NCBI GenBank assembly: GCA_034190875.2
Contig: CM067343.1
Location: forward strand, 43,321,109 to 43,385,108
Direction: 5' to 3'
Length of the DNA stretch: 64,000 nt
DNA from: Urechis unicinctus
Lineage: Eukaryota; Annelida; Polychaeta; Xenopneusta; Urechidae
Below are positions 35,225-47,681 of this stretch, one piece after another. The notes under the pieces are model-generated. The model saw only the letters and a list, made by a program, of their open reading frames with translations, did no database searches and had not been told where the DNA came from. Position 1 is the stretch's first letter. Each line of letters starts with the position of its first letter. A program made the translations under genes and the position numbers.

Positions 35225-38200
35225 GTCTTCATTCAATGGATTCGTAATCTATTCAGAGCAGTGGCCTAGCGATTCCCATGCTACCAACATATAACAATGC
35301 TCGTTCACGCATTTTCTTATCAGTTGCTACAGATGCCCTTGGTTGAATTTTATATCACATCCAACTCGAGCCAGGCAACTATAAATTGCTTTGCCAGGCT
35401 ATTCAGGGGAGCCAGTACTCAATGAAGAAATCGTTGTTCTTATGGCATTTTTATGCTACAGATACTATGGGCTGTATTGCAGTGGTTAATACGTAAGGCA
35501 TCGTCTCCCCGCCGTGGATTTAATCAATTTGTCGTCATCCTCAACCAACATTCATTCACAGTGCCGGATATAGATGCATCTTTGTCAAATATGAACTGGC
35601 AACAATTTGCTAAAGAGCGACACAGCCTTCGGTTGGCATACTCAGACTAATTGAACCTCCAAACAATGAACTTTTCAATATAAAGGGAGCAGGAACATAA
35701 TGTCAAATTACTACTACAAACGCCGTCCATTTGTGGCTGCAGAGATTAAAGATACGCCGATAATAAATGATTCACCATGCTTACCTCCTGATTCAATTAA
35801 CGTCACAGCCAAGGTCAATGCAGCTGTATTGACATTTTTGCTTTACTAGAGACATCATACATGCCAAGTGATGCATCTAACTCAATGTAGAATCGGTGTG
35901 ACACATCAAGCGACTATCGGGCAAGCTTTTTTGTCTGTACTACCATACATACGGCTTATACGAATATAATCTGTGGCTAGCCACCGATAAACTATAGTGA
36001 GAACTGTGTTCTGGTGTAGTATCTCACGGTTGATTGGTGCATTAGCGATCGCATATTAGTAGAGATTAGACTTATATTGAAACATTAAAGTGGCTTAGGA
36101 GACGATCTGGGACTGATACGTAGCATGCGTCATGCTATCATCAACGTTATATGCCAAATGCAACCAGTATGTGGTAATTACATTGTATATGATTAAAATA
36201 TGGAAATAAATGAACGTTCGGTGTGTTGTTCATTGAAAATAAATTTATGCTATGAGTAAGTTACACAACACATGGCGGAAGATTTCTAGAATACTGCTTC
36301 ATGGCAGAGACAATGGGCAAATAGGCATTTGATATTCGTAGGTCGCCTGCACATGAGCGAAAGCATTAATATCAGTACAACATTTATACGAAAGCAAATA
36401 TTTCACCATGTCGCATTAATTTGGCCAGTTATTCATGATTATTTAAATGATAGCCAAAATAACTGCCGCTTGTACGTGTAAATATTTAAGTCCTTTGAAT
36501 AACCCATTCTCTCTTTAAGATTAGGTTCATAATCGATTATGGAACGCCAAGAAAGCTCTCGGCTAGCCTACAGCATAGACATTATAGCGGGGCAGCAATG
36601 GCTGTATTTTTTTACCCCAGTGACCGTCCACAATGTGCAGACGTTGAAAGTATTGAATGCTCTCGATCGCAAATACAAAAAGCGCGCGGCATCCAACAAC
36701 TGCCAAGAGTTACTGCTCAACAATCATACTGGCAACATAATGCATGCTTTGGTCATATAGAACATACTTGTTTCCGGCAAAGTGCGTTTTTAATGACGGA
36801 TTTATCGGAGGGTCTAGCATTGGTGTATATTCGTCGTAACAGACATTGATTAGGAAGGTAAGCAATTAATTTGTTATAAAACTGGCTCAATCGAGCTTTA
36901 AGAAAATGCTTATTCACGTGCGCTCCCACGAAATTGACCAACTTTATGCAAAAACGCGTGTCCGCTTCTGTCAATCATTCATTGGGTGTATAGTCGATTC
37001 AAGACAGTGGTCAAATGGACTTCTGTGATCATTCACGCATTTGTTCTTATCGGTTACTACAAATGTCCTTGGATCAATCAAGTGTTACATCCCACGCGAG
37101 AGCAGCAGCAGTTTATCGCTTTGTTGTGCTATTAGGGGGTTTCGATCACGCAATGGAAACATTGCTTTTCTTACTCCAATGCTCTGCAATAGACACTACA
37201 GGCTATATTGCAACGGTCAAGTCAATATTTATTAATAGAATTACACAGGTCGCTTGGTGTAGAATATTACCCAGCCACAATCTGAAAACTCGCTAATCAA
37301 AGAGCCAGAAATTAACTTTCTGATAGTTAACATTAGGAAAATTTACAAATCAAATAAGCGGTCCCATATGCAATCACAACACTGGGTAGAAACGATAATG
37401 CGTCGAATCAAAAGTCCTATAGCTCATCAGCCACAAACGCCTTGTGTTTGACCTGTAACCCTGTTAAATCGATCATCTGTCCTAAATTCGCATGCAAACT
37501 TCGAGGATTTGTTAGAGAACAAACAAATGTATAAAATGAACAGAAAACGTTTTCACTCTATAATTGTTTTCAGTTTTATCGGTTTTCTCCTACCTGACTA
37601 GGTCGCGTAACGCGACAAATGTTCTGTAGAGAAATGCTAACGACATAAAAAATGCATGTGCTGGGGTCATAGATTTAATTTGCAGTGTTTAAAGAATTGT
37701 TACCATAGTTTGAGAAACATTGAATATTTGTTAATAGACCTGCTGTGTTATGCACATCGCCGTACAACAGACAAACAGGGGTGCTTGCTTTTCGTGAGTT
37801 AACAATCGGTGAATATCTTATCTCTGTTTTAAACCAGCCTCATTGGTTCTGATAACATCCATACATAGCCCAGCGAGTGTTACAGATGCATATTGTATGC
37901 ATAGAAATGCTTCATTTTCTTCGCAGCAATGTCGATGCTAGTCCTCTGATTGGAGGTAGTGCGGTTTCAGCCGCAGTTACTCACACGCCCACATCTCATG
38001 CATGGTTTGTTATCAATGAGTTATTGAACGGCAACATTGCGCAATTATGTGCACAACAGACATATGTATTCCATTGTTGTGATTGATATTATCCTACATC
38101 TATTTGAATGTTAAATATTACATCCCACATTGCGCAAGGGAACAACCTTGGTTTATAGTGTCTTTGGGCTATTGACACATTCTTTGTAGCGCCATTGATG
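35225..38200 (+). repeat. Diverged tandem units of about 1.7 kb
   Basis: The block 35235-35480 is echoed at 36985-37220: shared cues TTCA-TGG, CACGCATTT, TTCTTATCRGTTACTAC-type, GCCCTTGG/GTCCTTGG, TTACATCCCAC, and TATTGCA at corresponding spacing. A weaker third echo is at 38105-38180 (TATTACATCCCAC, then GCTATT). No coding motif in any copy. The similarity is old and seen only by eye. Confidence 0.5.
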
Positions 38201-40255
38201 ATATTCGTCATTTACTGAAGTAATAATGCGTAACTATTTTTATATGATTGTTGATACTACCTAAATATCAAGTTGTCTATTATTTGCGAAACCTTGTTTA
38301 TGTACACATTCACACCGGCATAATATCGTAAAACACGCTGATTTTTGCCCTTGTTGTCTTTAATAAAAGATTACTTCAAACGTATTTTTATTTGCGCTGA
38401 TTTTCTAACATGTCTATTATGAAAGCCTTCAACCGACTGGCCGTTAGCGAATGCAATCAGAAAAACTACTCTTCAAGCGTTACATCACAAGATTTGTCTC
38501 ATCTTTGTTACAATAGCAAATCCATTGAACCGCCTAGGGAATTAAGCGGATGGCGGTCATTTGCGCGTAACAAATCTACAGCAATGCCAAACACAGTGCT
38601 AGTCTTCATGACTGTTTGTTTGACGGTCAACTTCCCTAGTTGTGTTGTGCTAGCTTCATCAACCAGAAATACCTCATAGTTAGCCACTATATTTCAGCAA
38701 AAGAATTACAGTTTGTAGGCATCTTTCATATTTTTACATTTAAGTCTGTAGTAAATTCATGCAAACGAAAAAATAATGCAACGGCATTCCTTATTTTAGT
38801 TTTCTGAATACGCATGTTGCACAGCAGGTCCAATGCAAACAGTTTTTTCATATATGAGCTGTAGCGTTATCGATTCGATGGTCATTGTATAAAAAACACA
38901 AGGTAGGAAATATAAATTGCACAAAAATCATCACGTGGGTATCATTACACATCCAAGCTGAAGATAACGGTAAGGAATGCATCGAATTTCAGGTGATCAA
39001 TGCAGCGCTGCGTGTTGAATAAAGACTAAAGTTAGAGTGTTTTCTGTTGCTGATAATGTGCATTCAAAGCAATAATGGCAAGATTCTTTAATGACCTATG
39101 CATTATACCGATTAAATAATACTTATCTGTGCGCATGTGATCGCTAACACGTCTCTCTCTTTGTCTAGTACTTTATACCATCTTGAAAATAATAATAAAT
39201 TGCATGTTTATCCTGCAAAGAGACATATCATTTATATGAATAGCCGCTGTATTCAGAATCTTTGAATGAAGTATTGCATCGTCTGTGGCGGTAAGGACCA
39301 TGATAACATTATGTTAACGGCGGATATCCGCCTTAATGCATATACAATCTTATCGATAGCAGCGGATATCCTCGGTCTCATATTGTGGCACGGATTATGT
39401 CGGCAAAGACCTATTCAACCGGGCTGCGGATAATCAAAATCTTGGCGTATTGTGACATACAAAATGGATTGTCGTTACATGAGCTGGTCTAGGTGGCACA
39501 TTTTGTTTTTAAATGCACTTCTTAAGACAATCACTTTGCAAACCCCTCAGCACTTTTAACTCCATCAGTTTTGTTATTATAGAAACATACCGGAACATAT
39601 TGCGTTCCCTTCGAGTTTGTATTGATGCTGGTGTTATGCAACTGGGACAATCTGGCTGGTTGAGTAAAGCAACAATGATCATTTTGAAGAGCTGGTGCTG
39701 GCCAAGATCATTGTTTTATTAGTTACCAATTCAATACTAAACGATTTTGCCTAGTAGTTGAGAAAAACACTGCCCTTGGAGATATCACTTTTTATATGTC
39801 ACTTATTTGATACAGGTGTGTAGTCTTTAGGAAGTGATCGAAAATATATTTCTAGCGATAGTCTATGACGTAAATATATATCAAACTCTGCATTCCGGTC
39901 AGGGCCTGATGAGTTTGTGTAATACTTAGAGAACAAGATTGAATATAAGGCAGAACGGTGGCCACTCTATCGACAGAACATACGGAACGCTATACAGAAC
40001 GTTACATTGCATAACGTTGTCATGAACATCACGGTTACTTATGTACAAAATGTAAAGGCGCTGCAGCACAACTCCATCGTTAGAGAAACATGCGTGCTTT
40101 TATTGCGACATAATATCGTCAAACTGTCGTATTTAAGCAGTCCCGAGGATGTCCGAATCCGTTAATTTCAGAAAAGGATAGGGGAACAAAAATGAACCTC
40201 GCATTTCCGTGAAATGCATACAATGAACTCATCCAGTTTAAATGTAGGATGAGAT
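38200..40255. other. Intergenic, no gene recognised
   Basis: The frames at 38410-38679 (+, 89 codons) and 39513-39722 (+) have no recognisable domain. No RNA gene or repeat seen. Confidence 0.5.
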
Positions 40256-40259
40256 TTGA

Positions 40260-40716
40260 TGTGTATATATATATATGTACATATATATATGCATATATGT
40301 ACATGTGTTTATAAATAAATATTATATTCGTATATGTACATTAATATTAATATATATATATTACAACCCATCTGCCGATCTGACCCATCTGCAGATGGGT
40401 TTTACCCGTTTATAAACCCATCTTCGGATCTCTTGATGGACTGAAAATGGCCCATCTGCAGATGGTTCTGACCCATTTAAGGATAAATGGTTCTCTACAT
40501 ATATACATATATGTATTAATATGCATATATATCTGTATGTCGATATGTATGAATATATATATAATCATATATATAAATATATATATATATATCATATATA
40601 TATATATATAATATATATATATATATATAGATATATATATATTATATATATATCTATATATATTATATATAATATATTATATATATATATATATATATAA
40701 TATTTAGATATATATA

Positions 40717-40760
<44 letters not shown>

Positions 40761-41039
40761 TATATTATATATATATTCATATGTTCATGTATGTATATAT
40801 ATATATATATAATATATATATTCTATATATATATTATGATATATATATATATATGTATAAATATATATATATATATTCTATCTATAAATATATATCTCTT
40901 TGTGTATATATATTTATATTGCTCTATATCTATATACTCATATACATATCCCATATATATATGATATATATATATATCCCCCTCTCTATTTATAATAGAT
41001 CTATATCTATCTATATATATAGAGAGATATATCTCTCTC

Positions 41040-41080
<41 letters not shown>

Positions 41081-41160
41081 ATCTCTCTCTATCTATATCT
41101 CTATATATAGATATATATATATATATATATATATCTATATATATATATATATATCTATCC
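40260..41160. repeat. TA-rich block with CT end
   Basis: TA repeats with TAAT and GATA interruptions, and CT-rich units at about 41028-41100. A 135-bp non-TA island lies inside it at 40366-40500. Confidence 0.95.
40366..40500. repeat. Cluster of CCCATCTGCAGATGGG palindromes
   Basis: The word CCCATCT recurs at 40367, 40384, 40417 and 40451, with a CCCATTT at 40471. Two copies form perfect palindromes: ACCCATCTGCAGATGGGT (40383-40400) and CCATCTGCAGATGG (40452-40465). A third, CCCATCTTCGGATC, is half-palindromic. It is a short, unusual island enclosed by TA repeats. Confidence 0.85.
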
Positions 41161-41165
41161 TGATG

Positions 41166-41395
41166 GGAGATGTACCCGACCTGGTAGCTCAATAGTACCT
41201 TGTTGGACATGTGCCTAGCAGCCTGGGTTTTGCAGCCTGGTCTGGCCAACTTGTTTGTGCCAAGTGGACACTGGCACTTGAGTGGAGCTGTCTAACCGTC
41301 ACAATCATCCTCATCCATCACCGTCGCGATATCACCTCGCTACTACCACAAGTAAAAACCTGGTGCCGACATGATACAAGATACAGTAAATGACT
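41166..41395 (+). repeat. tRNA-like SINE candidate
   Basis: GACCTGGTAGCTCAATAGTA is A-box-like, with GCTCAATAGTAC close to a D arm. It is followed by a segment ending CCTAGCAGCCTGGGTTTTGC in the B-box position. It shares GACCT, ATAGTAC, CTAGC-GC and GGG-TTTTGCAG, in the same order, with the sequence at 15730. The remainder to 41395 is of higher GC than its surroundings. No clear tail or target duplication was found. Confidence 0.45.
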
Positions 41396-41604
41396 TGTGC
41401 GACTATTGCAATTCATGCAGAACGTCAGGTCGATGTAAAGACATCTCACAGGCAATTAGCGAGACAATAGACATAATGTGATTGTATTAAGAGACTTACA
41501 TCACATCGACACGTGACAAAACAAATTGTGGCATATCTTTAATGCCAACTGTCACAAGGGAACCACAAGGGACCAGACTCACCAACCGTTTGTTGCAATT
41601 TTAT

Positions 41605-41882
41605 TGATTATGCTTCGCCTTGTAATTACATTTCCTTCTCGTGAGTATTAATCAATCTTTCTTTTATTTTAATACTTAAATCGCAGCTCCAGATATTTGG
41701 TTTGTTCATAATTGGCCAATCAATGAACAATCATGCTTCGCCCTGTTATTACATTTCTTTTTATTATTACGTTCCCGGGAGGTCAGAAGACACAACGATG
41801 GTGTTTTAGTATTAATCAGTCTTTCATTTATCTTAATAGTTTAATCGCAGCTTCAGATATTTGGCTTGTTTATAATTAGCCC
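41605..41882 (+). repeat. Two-copy tandem duplication of 113-154 bp
   Basis: Copy 1 (41605-41717) and copy 2 (41729-41882) share TGCTTCGCC, ATTACATTTC, AGTATTAATCA, ATCGCAGCTYCAGATATTTG and TATAATT. Copy 2 holds about 40 extra bases, including TTCCCGGGA. Confidence 0.85.
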
Positions 41883-41889
41883 GTTTTGC

Positions 41890-44015
41890 GCGTTTGTTTG
41901 AACAACTCAGGCTTACAGTATTGCTCGCTGACAGAACACACACAATGCACCACTGCAGCCATGTGTTCTATTCCGTCAAAATACTCACGGGTAACACCAT
42001 TTGTAATCGGATTTGAATTTAAACTGAATTTCCACCACCGCGATTCAGAATAATATATTCTCTCTACTGTAAATTGACTGTGTCGCATTTGGGACATATA
42101 CCTGAAGTTTCCACTATGTGTCCAAGACGATATTATCCTTCTCATGGAAACGTATGCTATGCTAGTTTCTACATCCAATATGCATTTATTAAGATGTTAA
42201 TTTTGTCTCAACAAATTCATCGAAATCATTACTCTTACGGTGTTTGCTGCATGATGTGTGTTATATTGCATGCAATCAACAATCCCACAGGTGTTGCATA
42301 TTTATGTTGAAATCCTTATGAGCTACTTTTCCTAAGTGACTAACGCATGACCGCACTGTCGCTGTTGATTGATTATCCGTTCAAGACAAGGTCGATTTTT
42401 TCAGATGGGTTCTTGCGACAGGCTGAATTAAAGCGTGAATGTTTCATCATTTGCGTCATTGTGCTATTGATAGCTCGGTTTGGTTGCAAGGGGTCGGTGT
42501 GTGTGTGTAGGGGTGTGGGGAGGGGGGGGGGGCTGGAGATGCTGCTTTCTTCGTCTGCGCCAGTAAGTGAATATGCAAGCCATTTGCACGGTTGATTTTT
42601 ACCGTGGGGGTTCACAACTGTTACTTTAATTAAGATAATTATTCACTGAAATTGACCGGAAAGTAAAGTTACGATGGTAATAAATATGACATGGTACCGA
42701 TCTCGCAACCAGATTTGACATGAAACACTGGGCTCTTCTGTGTATTGTCGCAACTTTCATTAAGGATTCAGCATTTTTTACGATTCAACAGCCTACAGCG
42801 GATTTCTGTAGAAGTACAATCAAGCGAACGTAAGTATTTGATTTTTAATCTTTGCCTGTGACGAACCGCCCATTACGCGTTTTTGTACGCGAGGTTGTAA
42901 TACTATATATCACACCTCTAAGCTGTTGAGCCGATAGCATTCAGTAGCTCGACCAATTCATACATTTTAAAGCAAGCTTTATTTGTCATATTTTGCGGGA
43001 ATTCGAAAACAACAGATATCTGGGATGATATGATGATAAGTGGGCAATAGTTAGATATGGCGCGGGTTTAGGCAGTCCGTAATCACAAAATCATACAGCT
43101 TTCCTTCAGTAGCAATCTCACCCTTAACGTGCTGCATTCGCTTGGGTATAGACATTTTGTAGTTTGACTCTGCTTGCATCTGGCGTTCTGGCAGCTGCCA
43201 CAGAAAGAAAATTAAAATGATTATTGGTCACCATATGCAACTGGTAGTAATATGGACATTATTTGCCAGGTTTTTCGTGGATGCCGCCTGTGTACCGCAT
43301 TGAAAATACTTTATCACGGTCGTTATAGCAAATAAACTTGAACATCATTCCGTCCCTATTGACCCCTTACTGAAGCACCTAACCTTTAACAAAAAGCAAT
43401 CAATTGCTGGCTTATAGAATTCATTGAACATAAAACTCTTAGAAGCACATAATAATCAACCTAACTCGCGAGATGGATATCGCTACACTGTTGATACGAT
43501 TACATATCACAAATATATGTGCTGCAATAGGACGTTCTTAACGTCCAGATTGTATGGACACCTCGAGTATCGGCTTGTTAGTGCCATTATATTAGGAAAC
43601 CTTTATCTATACAAGCATATTGATCTTCTTCTGGGGTCAGCTTTACTGCACTTCATTTGCCGAGGAATCTATGGATGCTTATAAAGTCGTCTTTTGCATT
43701 GCAGATGCCTTTGCATAACAATATCGCTGTATTATATGTAAGTGAGAGGATTCCAGGATCTATACAATTTACAGTCTTGACAACTCTGAAGGCATTGTCA
43801 TGTGCTCTCAAAACAGTCGCTAGCAATGCTAAATATGCAACACCTGCCCATGACAAACAAAGAGCACTTAGCGACGGCCGATTTCATTTTAGGCACATAC
43901 AGACTCGGTTAATGCAGTATATAGTGCGTCTGAATGCTAAAATGAAGTAAATAACAGAATGATTGGATTTGGCATTACATACCTCTTTGATTGGTATACA
44001 TTATGGTAAACATTG

Positions 44016-44017
<2 letters not shown>
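41890..44017. other. Intergenic with a G-rich tract
   Basis: No gene recognised. The frames at 43424-43684 and 43657-43950 (+) have no motif. A G-run tract with G-quadruplex potential is listed separately. Confidence 0.5.
42489..42533 (+). other. G-rich tract, G-quadruplex candidate
   Basis: GGGG, a short TG run, GGGG-TGT-GGGG-A and a run of about twelve G. Four or more G-runs with short loops satisfy the usual G4 pattern. Unusual in such AT-rich DNA. Confidence 0.8.

Positions 44018-44108
<91 letters not shown>
44018..44108. repeat. Perfect (AT)n of about 45 units
   Basis: 91 bases of uninterrupted AT alternation, unlike most other TA tracts here, which carry interruptions. This suggests recent expansion. 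Confidence 0.97.
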
Positions 44109-44109
<1 letters not shown>

Positions 44110-44111
<2 letters not shown>

Positions 44112-45065
44112 TGCGGTAATATCGCATGCAGAGTAACGCCTGACATAGATACTATTTTACTTCCACGTAGCTTACATCACGCGTTTCGCTCCAAACGACG
44201 CTGGTATCATCGATTGTAATTAATGTTTGATATTAAGCAAAGACGCGTATGTTTGCCACAGCTTAACAGCAACTATGGTGCCAAGATTAGAGTACACCAA
44301 TCTTAAGCTGGAACATTCATTTCTCGACTTGATTGTTCACAAACATTCCATTGCGTTGTTATATGTGTATCTTACGAGCTTAATGTCCCCCCCCCCTAAA
44401 AAAAACATTATGTGGTCCGAGGCAATACGTATGGCGATGATGATTTACGGCCCATGTTCCATTAAATACTGGGAAGCACATACTATGAAAAAGATCGCGA
44501 GCCAGAAACTATACGCTTGCATTATTTCTGCTTACCATGGAAAGATAATATTTCGCAGTCCATTCTGAAACCTATCATGCTTTTAAGCTCAATTGGTTGG
44601 CATGATATGGAGGATTACGCTTATGTAAGTCTTTATATAGTCACTTCTATAGCTGGTATAAAATCATGATATTAGAATAGGTGATTTTGGAATGGTTTAG
44701 ATGACAGCATAAAAAAATCTATATCTTTATTAACATTTATGCCATTTAGATAAGTTGTTGATACAAAATGTGCTGAAAGAAGCTGTCAAATGAATGATAC
44801 TTCTATGCATTGCATTTTAGGTTTTAAGTTGCAAAACGGCGTCAAGACTCTTGAACCTATGTATTGCGTAACTATATTTGGTGTTGCCAACGGTCAATTG
44901 GGCCAGATTTGCGTAAGTTATTATTGCTTGCTAACTTTATATGTCCGTATAATGGGCATAATTTCATCTGAATAGTGTAATGAGGATGCTGTAGTATATT
45001 CATGGCGGCTGTCAAGCAGATTCGACTTAATGGAAATTGCCTTTCCTGGCTTATGTTGTTGCGAG
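44110..45065. other. Intergenic, no gene recognised
   Basis: Includes a 113-codon + strand frame at 44227-44568 without a family motif and a poly-C run at 44387-44396. Confidence 0.5.
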
Positions 45066-45067
45066 TT

Positions 45068-45350
45068 CAGCACAAGTACCTAGCAACACATCAGCAAGCC
45101 TCCGTTCTTGGCCTTTTACTATTTTCAGCCTATAAATCGACAATTGGCAGACTAATAAATCAACACGGGCTGCAGCACTTCCGATACTAAGATGATACTC
45201 TGATCTACCTAACATTTACTCGTACCAAAAAAACCGCTGACGAAATAAAGGTAAGAAGAACACACAGAATCATGAATACTTATAATAAATCTAAAAATAT
45301 AACTGAAATTCTATATTTGGCTACAAATGCCCGCCGCTGTTGGACCCAGA
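45068..45350 (+). mobile_element. CR1/L2-like LINE reverse-transcriptase relic
   Basis: One frame reads QASVLGLLLFSAYKSTIGRL then INQHGLQHFRY, a TAA stop, DDTLIYLTFTRTKKTADEIK and, further on, KNITEILYLATN. The pattern matches QGSVLGPLLFxxYTSPLGxxIxxHGLxFHxYADDTQLYLxF and the DKTEILxLGT block of CR1/L2-clade non-LTR retrotransposons. It covers RT motifs B to E only. The alanine codon of the catalytic YADD box is a stop, and no 5' part, endonuclease or 3' tail is present. It is an old truncated copy. Confidence 0.7.
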
Positions 45351-45354
45351 TTAG

Positions 45355-47075
45355 TCACTTTCGCAATATACAAAACAGCCAAAAGCAATTGTATTTCGAT
45401 GGAATCACGGGTCATCGGAAAAGCCCATGTTATAACATCAATTGTTGGGGCAGAATCAGTAACCTATCCATCCCCCAGCCACAATACTTGCCCACGCATT
45501 TGTATCCTCTCGTTGCTTGATGTTGCACATTCCTACCCCATTGCTTCTTCCCAGAAAACTGCAACTCGTATTATGGTCAAGGAGTCAGAGGGGCAGCATC
45601 CAACGTATAATGCAAACCCTATATTGGTGCTATATTTATGGAACTACATCTAGCAACCCTAAAAAATTACCCGTCGACAAATCTTCCATGCCAATGAATA
45701 CCTGGCTAACGGCGTTTGGTTATTTAATAGGAAATAATTACCAAGTTAATCAGGTTAATTAACAACAAATATACAGAGACGGTTTTTTTTCCCCAAAAAC
45801 GTCCGCCACAAGGATGCGCCAAGTTGCACTCATTAATCAACTAATTGTAGCCATTAAACAAATGTGCACCAAGCAAAAAGTTTATTTGACCAATTCGACC
45901 ATGCTTGTGCCCAACGTAGCTATAGGAAAATACTAATCAATCAGAATTCAATTGTCATTAGCGGATGTATATGCCATGATGCACTGTAAAACGACCATTG
46001 GTGCAAATATATACATCGGTTTATCAACCAAAATGCATTAACACCCGACAGATCATAAAATATCTATTGTAACGATATCTTATCCCCTGTCCAAAGATTA
46101 TAACTACAACCTTGGGGGCCTTCTTGGACTTCGTCACAGCATTAATTTGAGATGGTGTTGTGGGAAGCCTGCTTTGTTGAAGCATGCTTCTGAGATGGCT
46201 GCACTCCTTCCATTAAACCGTGGTTACATGCATTATCCACGAATCCACGGAATCACTACCCCAGTTGACTTCAATTGTGCTAGCCTTGGTCTGCTGGCGC
46301 AGGCATATTATGAAGACAGCCTTAGTTCAGTCTTTTGGATGACTGCATGAATTTAAGTCTATTTAACCCGAAATTAACATGGCCTTTAGTGTTTGATAGC
46401 CTATGCAATCAGGTATAGTCATTAAATATTGGTCGTAGTCATAAACGGTGATGCTTTAGTCTATTTACCCGAAGGCAATTCGAGTTGTGATAGCCTATAC
46501 ATATATTTATATATTTAGATCACATTGTTGATTCCATGATACTTATCAGTCACGTTAACGATCTGGCATCCAATTTTATGGATATAATTTATCGTTCTTA
46601 TGCTCATACTCTGGTTTGCTAAAGCATAAACGGCATCTGTATTTATGCTGCCTGTTAGCACATACTATGTCCTCATCCCGACTTTGTCCAAATCCCTCGG
46701 CAATTACTTCGAGCATTCACGTTTTCCCTATATCAAATTGTTCAGTTTTCGTATAAAACGAACCTAACTGCAATTAATATGTAACGAAGATTCCGGGGGC
46801 GTATTGGGACTGAAAGACAAAAAAAAATTATCAGGCCGAATTTGATAGTCAGTAGTAGAACGGCATTGCAATCTTAATCAAAATGAGCCATTGAATGTAA
46901 GTATGGGATATTCAGGTTCCTAGTGTTTTTGTAGGACACAAATATATCAGACGAGTACAAAGCGTAACCGATATGCATCCCGAGCTGCATTCACGTGCTC
47001 TTGTTATACCTGACACCTTGTCGCATTTTCATTGCAGTGCTGTTTCTTTTACTATACATGTATGTATCTATGCAT
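45355..47075. other. Intergenic, no gene recognised
   Basis: May hold further diverged sequence of the LINE relic just after 45350, but nothing beyond that is recognisable. The frames at 45327-45653 (+) and 46147-46350 (+) have no motif. Confidence 0.45.
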
Positions 47076-47079
47076 GTAT

Positions 47080-47640
47080 GTATATATATATGTATATATA
47101 CACATGTATGTATATGTGTATATATTAATATTTATTTACTTATACATTTATATATATATATAATTATATATATATGTATATATATAAATATATCATTAAT
47201 ATATATATATTACATATATATATATATTTACCCCACACACACAATAGATATATCTATATATATAGTATATAGTTTTATATAGATATATATATTTTTATAT
47301 ATACTGTACACTTATGTAGCTAAACAAAGAAATATAAACGTATATATATATTCGGAAAAACTTATACAAATATGTTTTTATATCGACCTACATGGACGAA
47401 TATATATTAGATATATATATAGTATATATATATATATATTATATCTATAGAGATATATAATATATATATATATATATATAGATATTATATATACATATAT
47501 CTATATACATATATTGATATATATATATTGTATCTCTATATCATAGATATCTTTATATCTATATCCTATCTCTCTCCTCTCTATATCTCTCTCTATGTAT
47601 ATATATATCTCTCTCTCTATCCTCTCTAATTCTCTCTCCT
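47080..47640. repeat. TA-rich block with CT end
   Basis: Interrupted TA repeats, becoming CTATATCT and CTCTCTCT near 47560-47640. It ends about 40 bp before the RTE-like LINE relic. Confidence 0.93.
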
Positions 47641-47681
47641 TCCTTATGTTGTATGTCTTTGCATAAATGTATGTATGTAAA

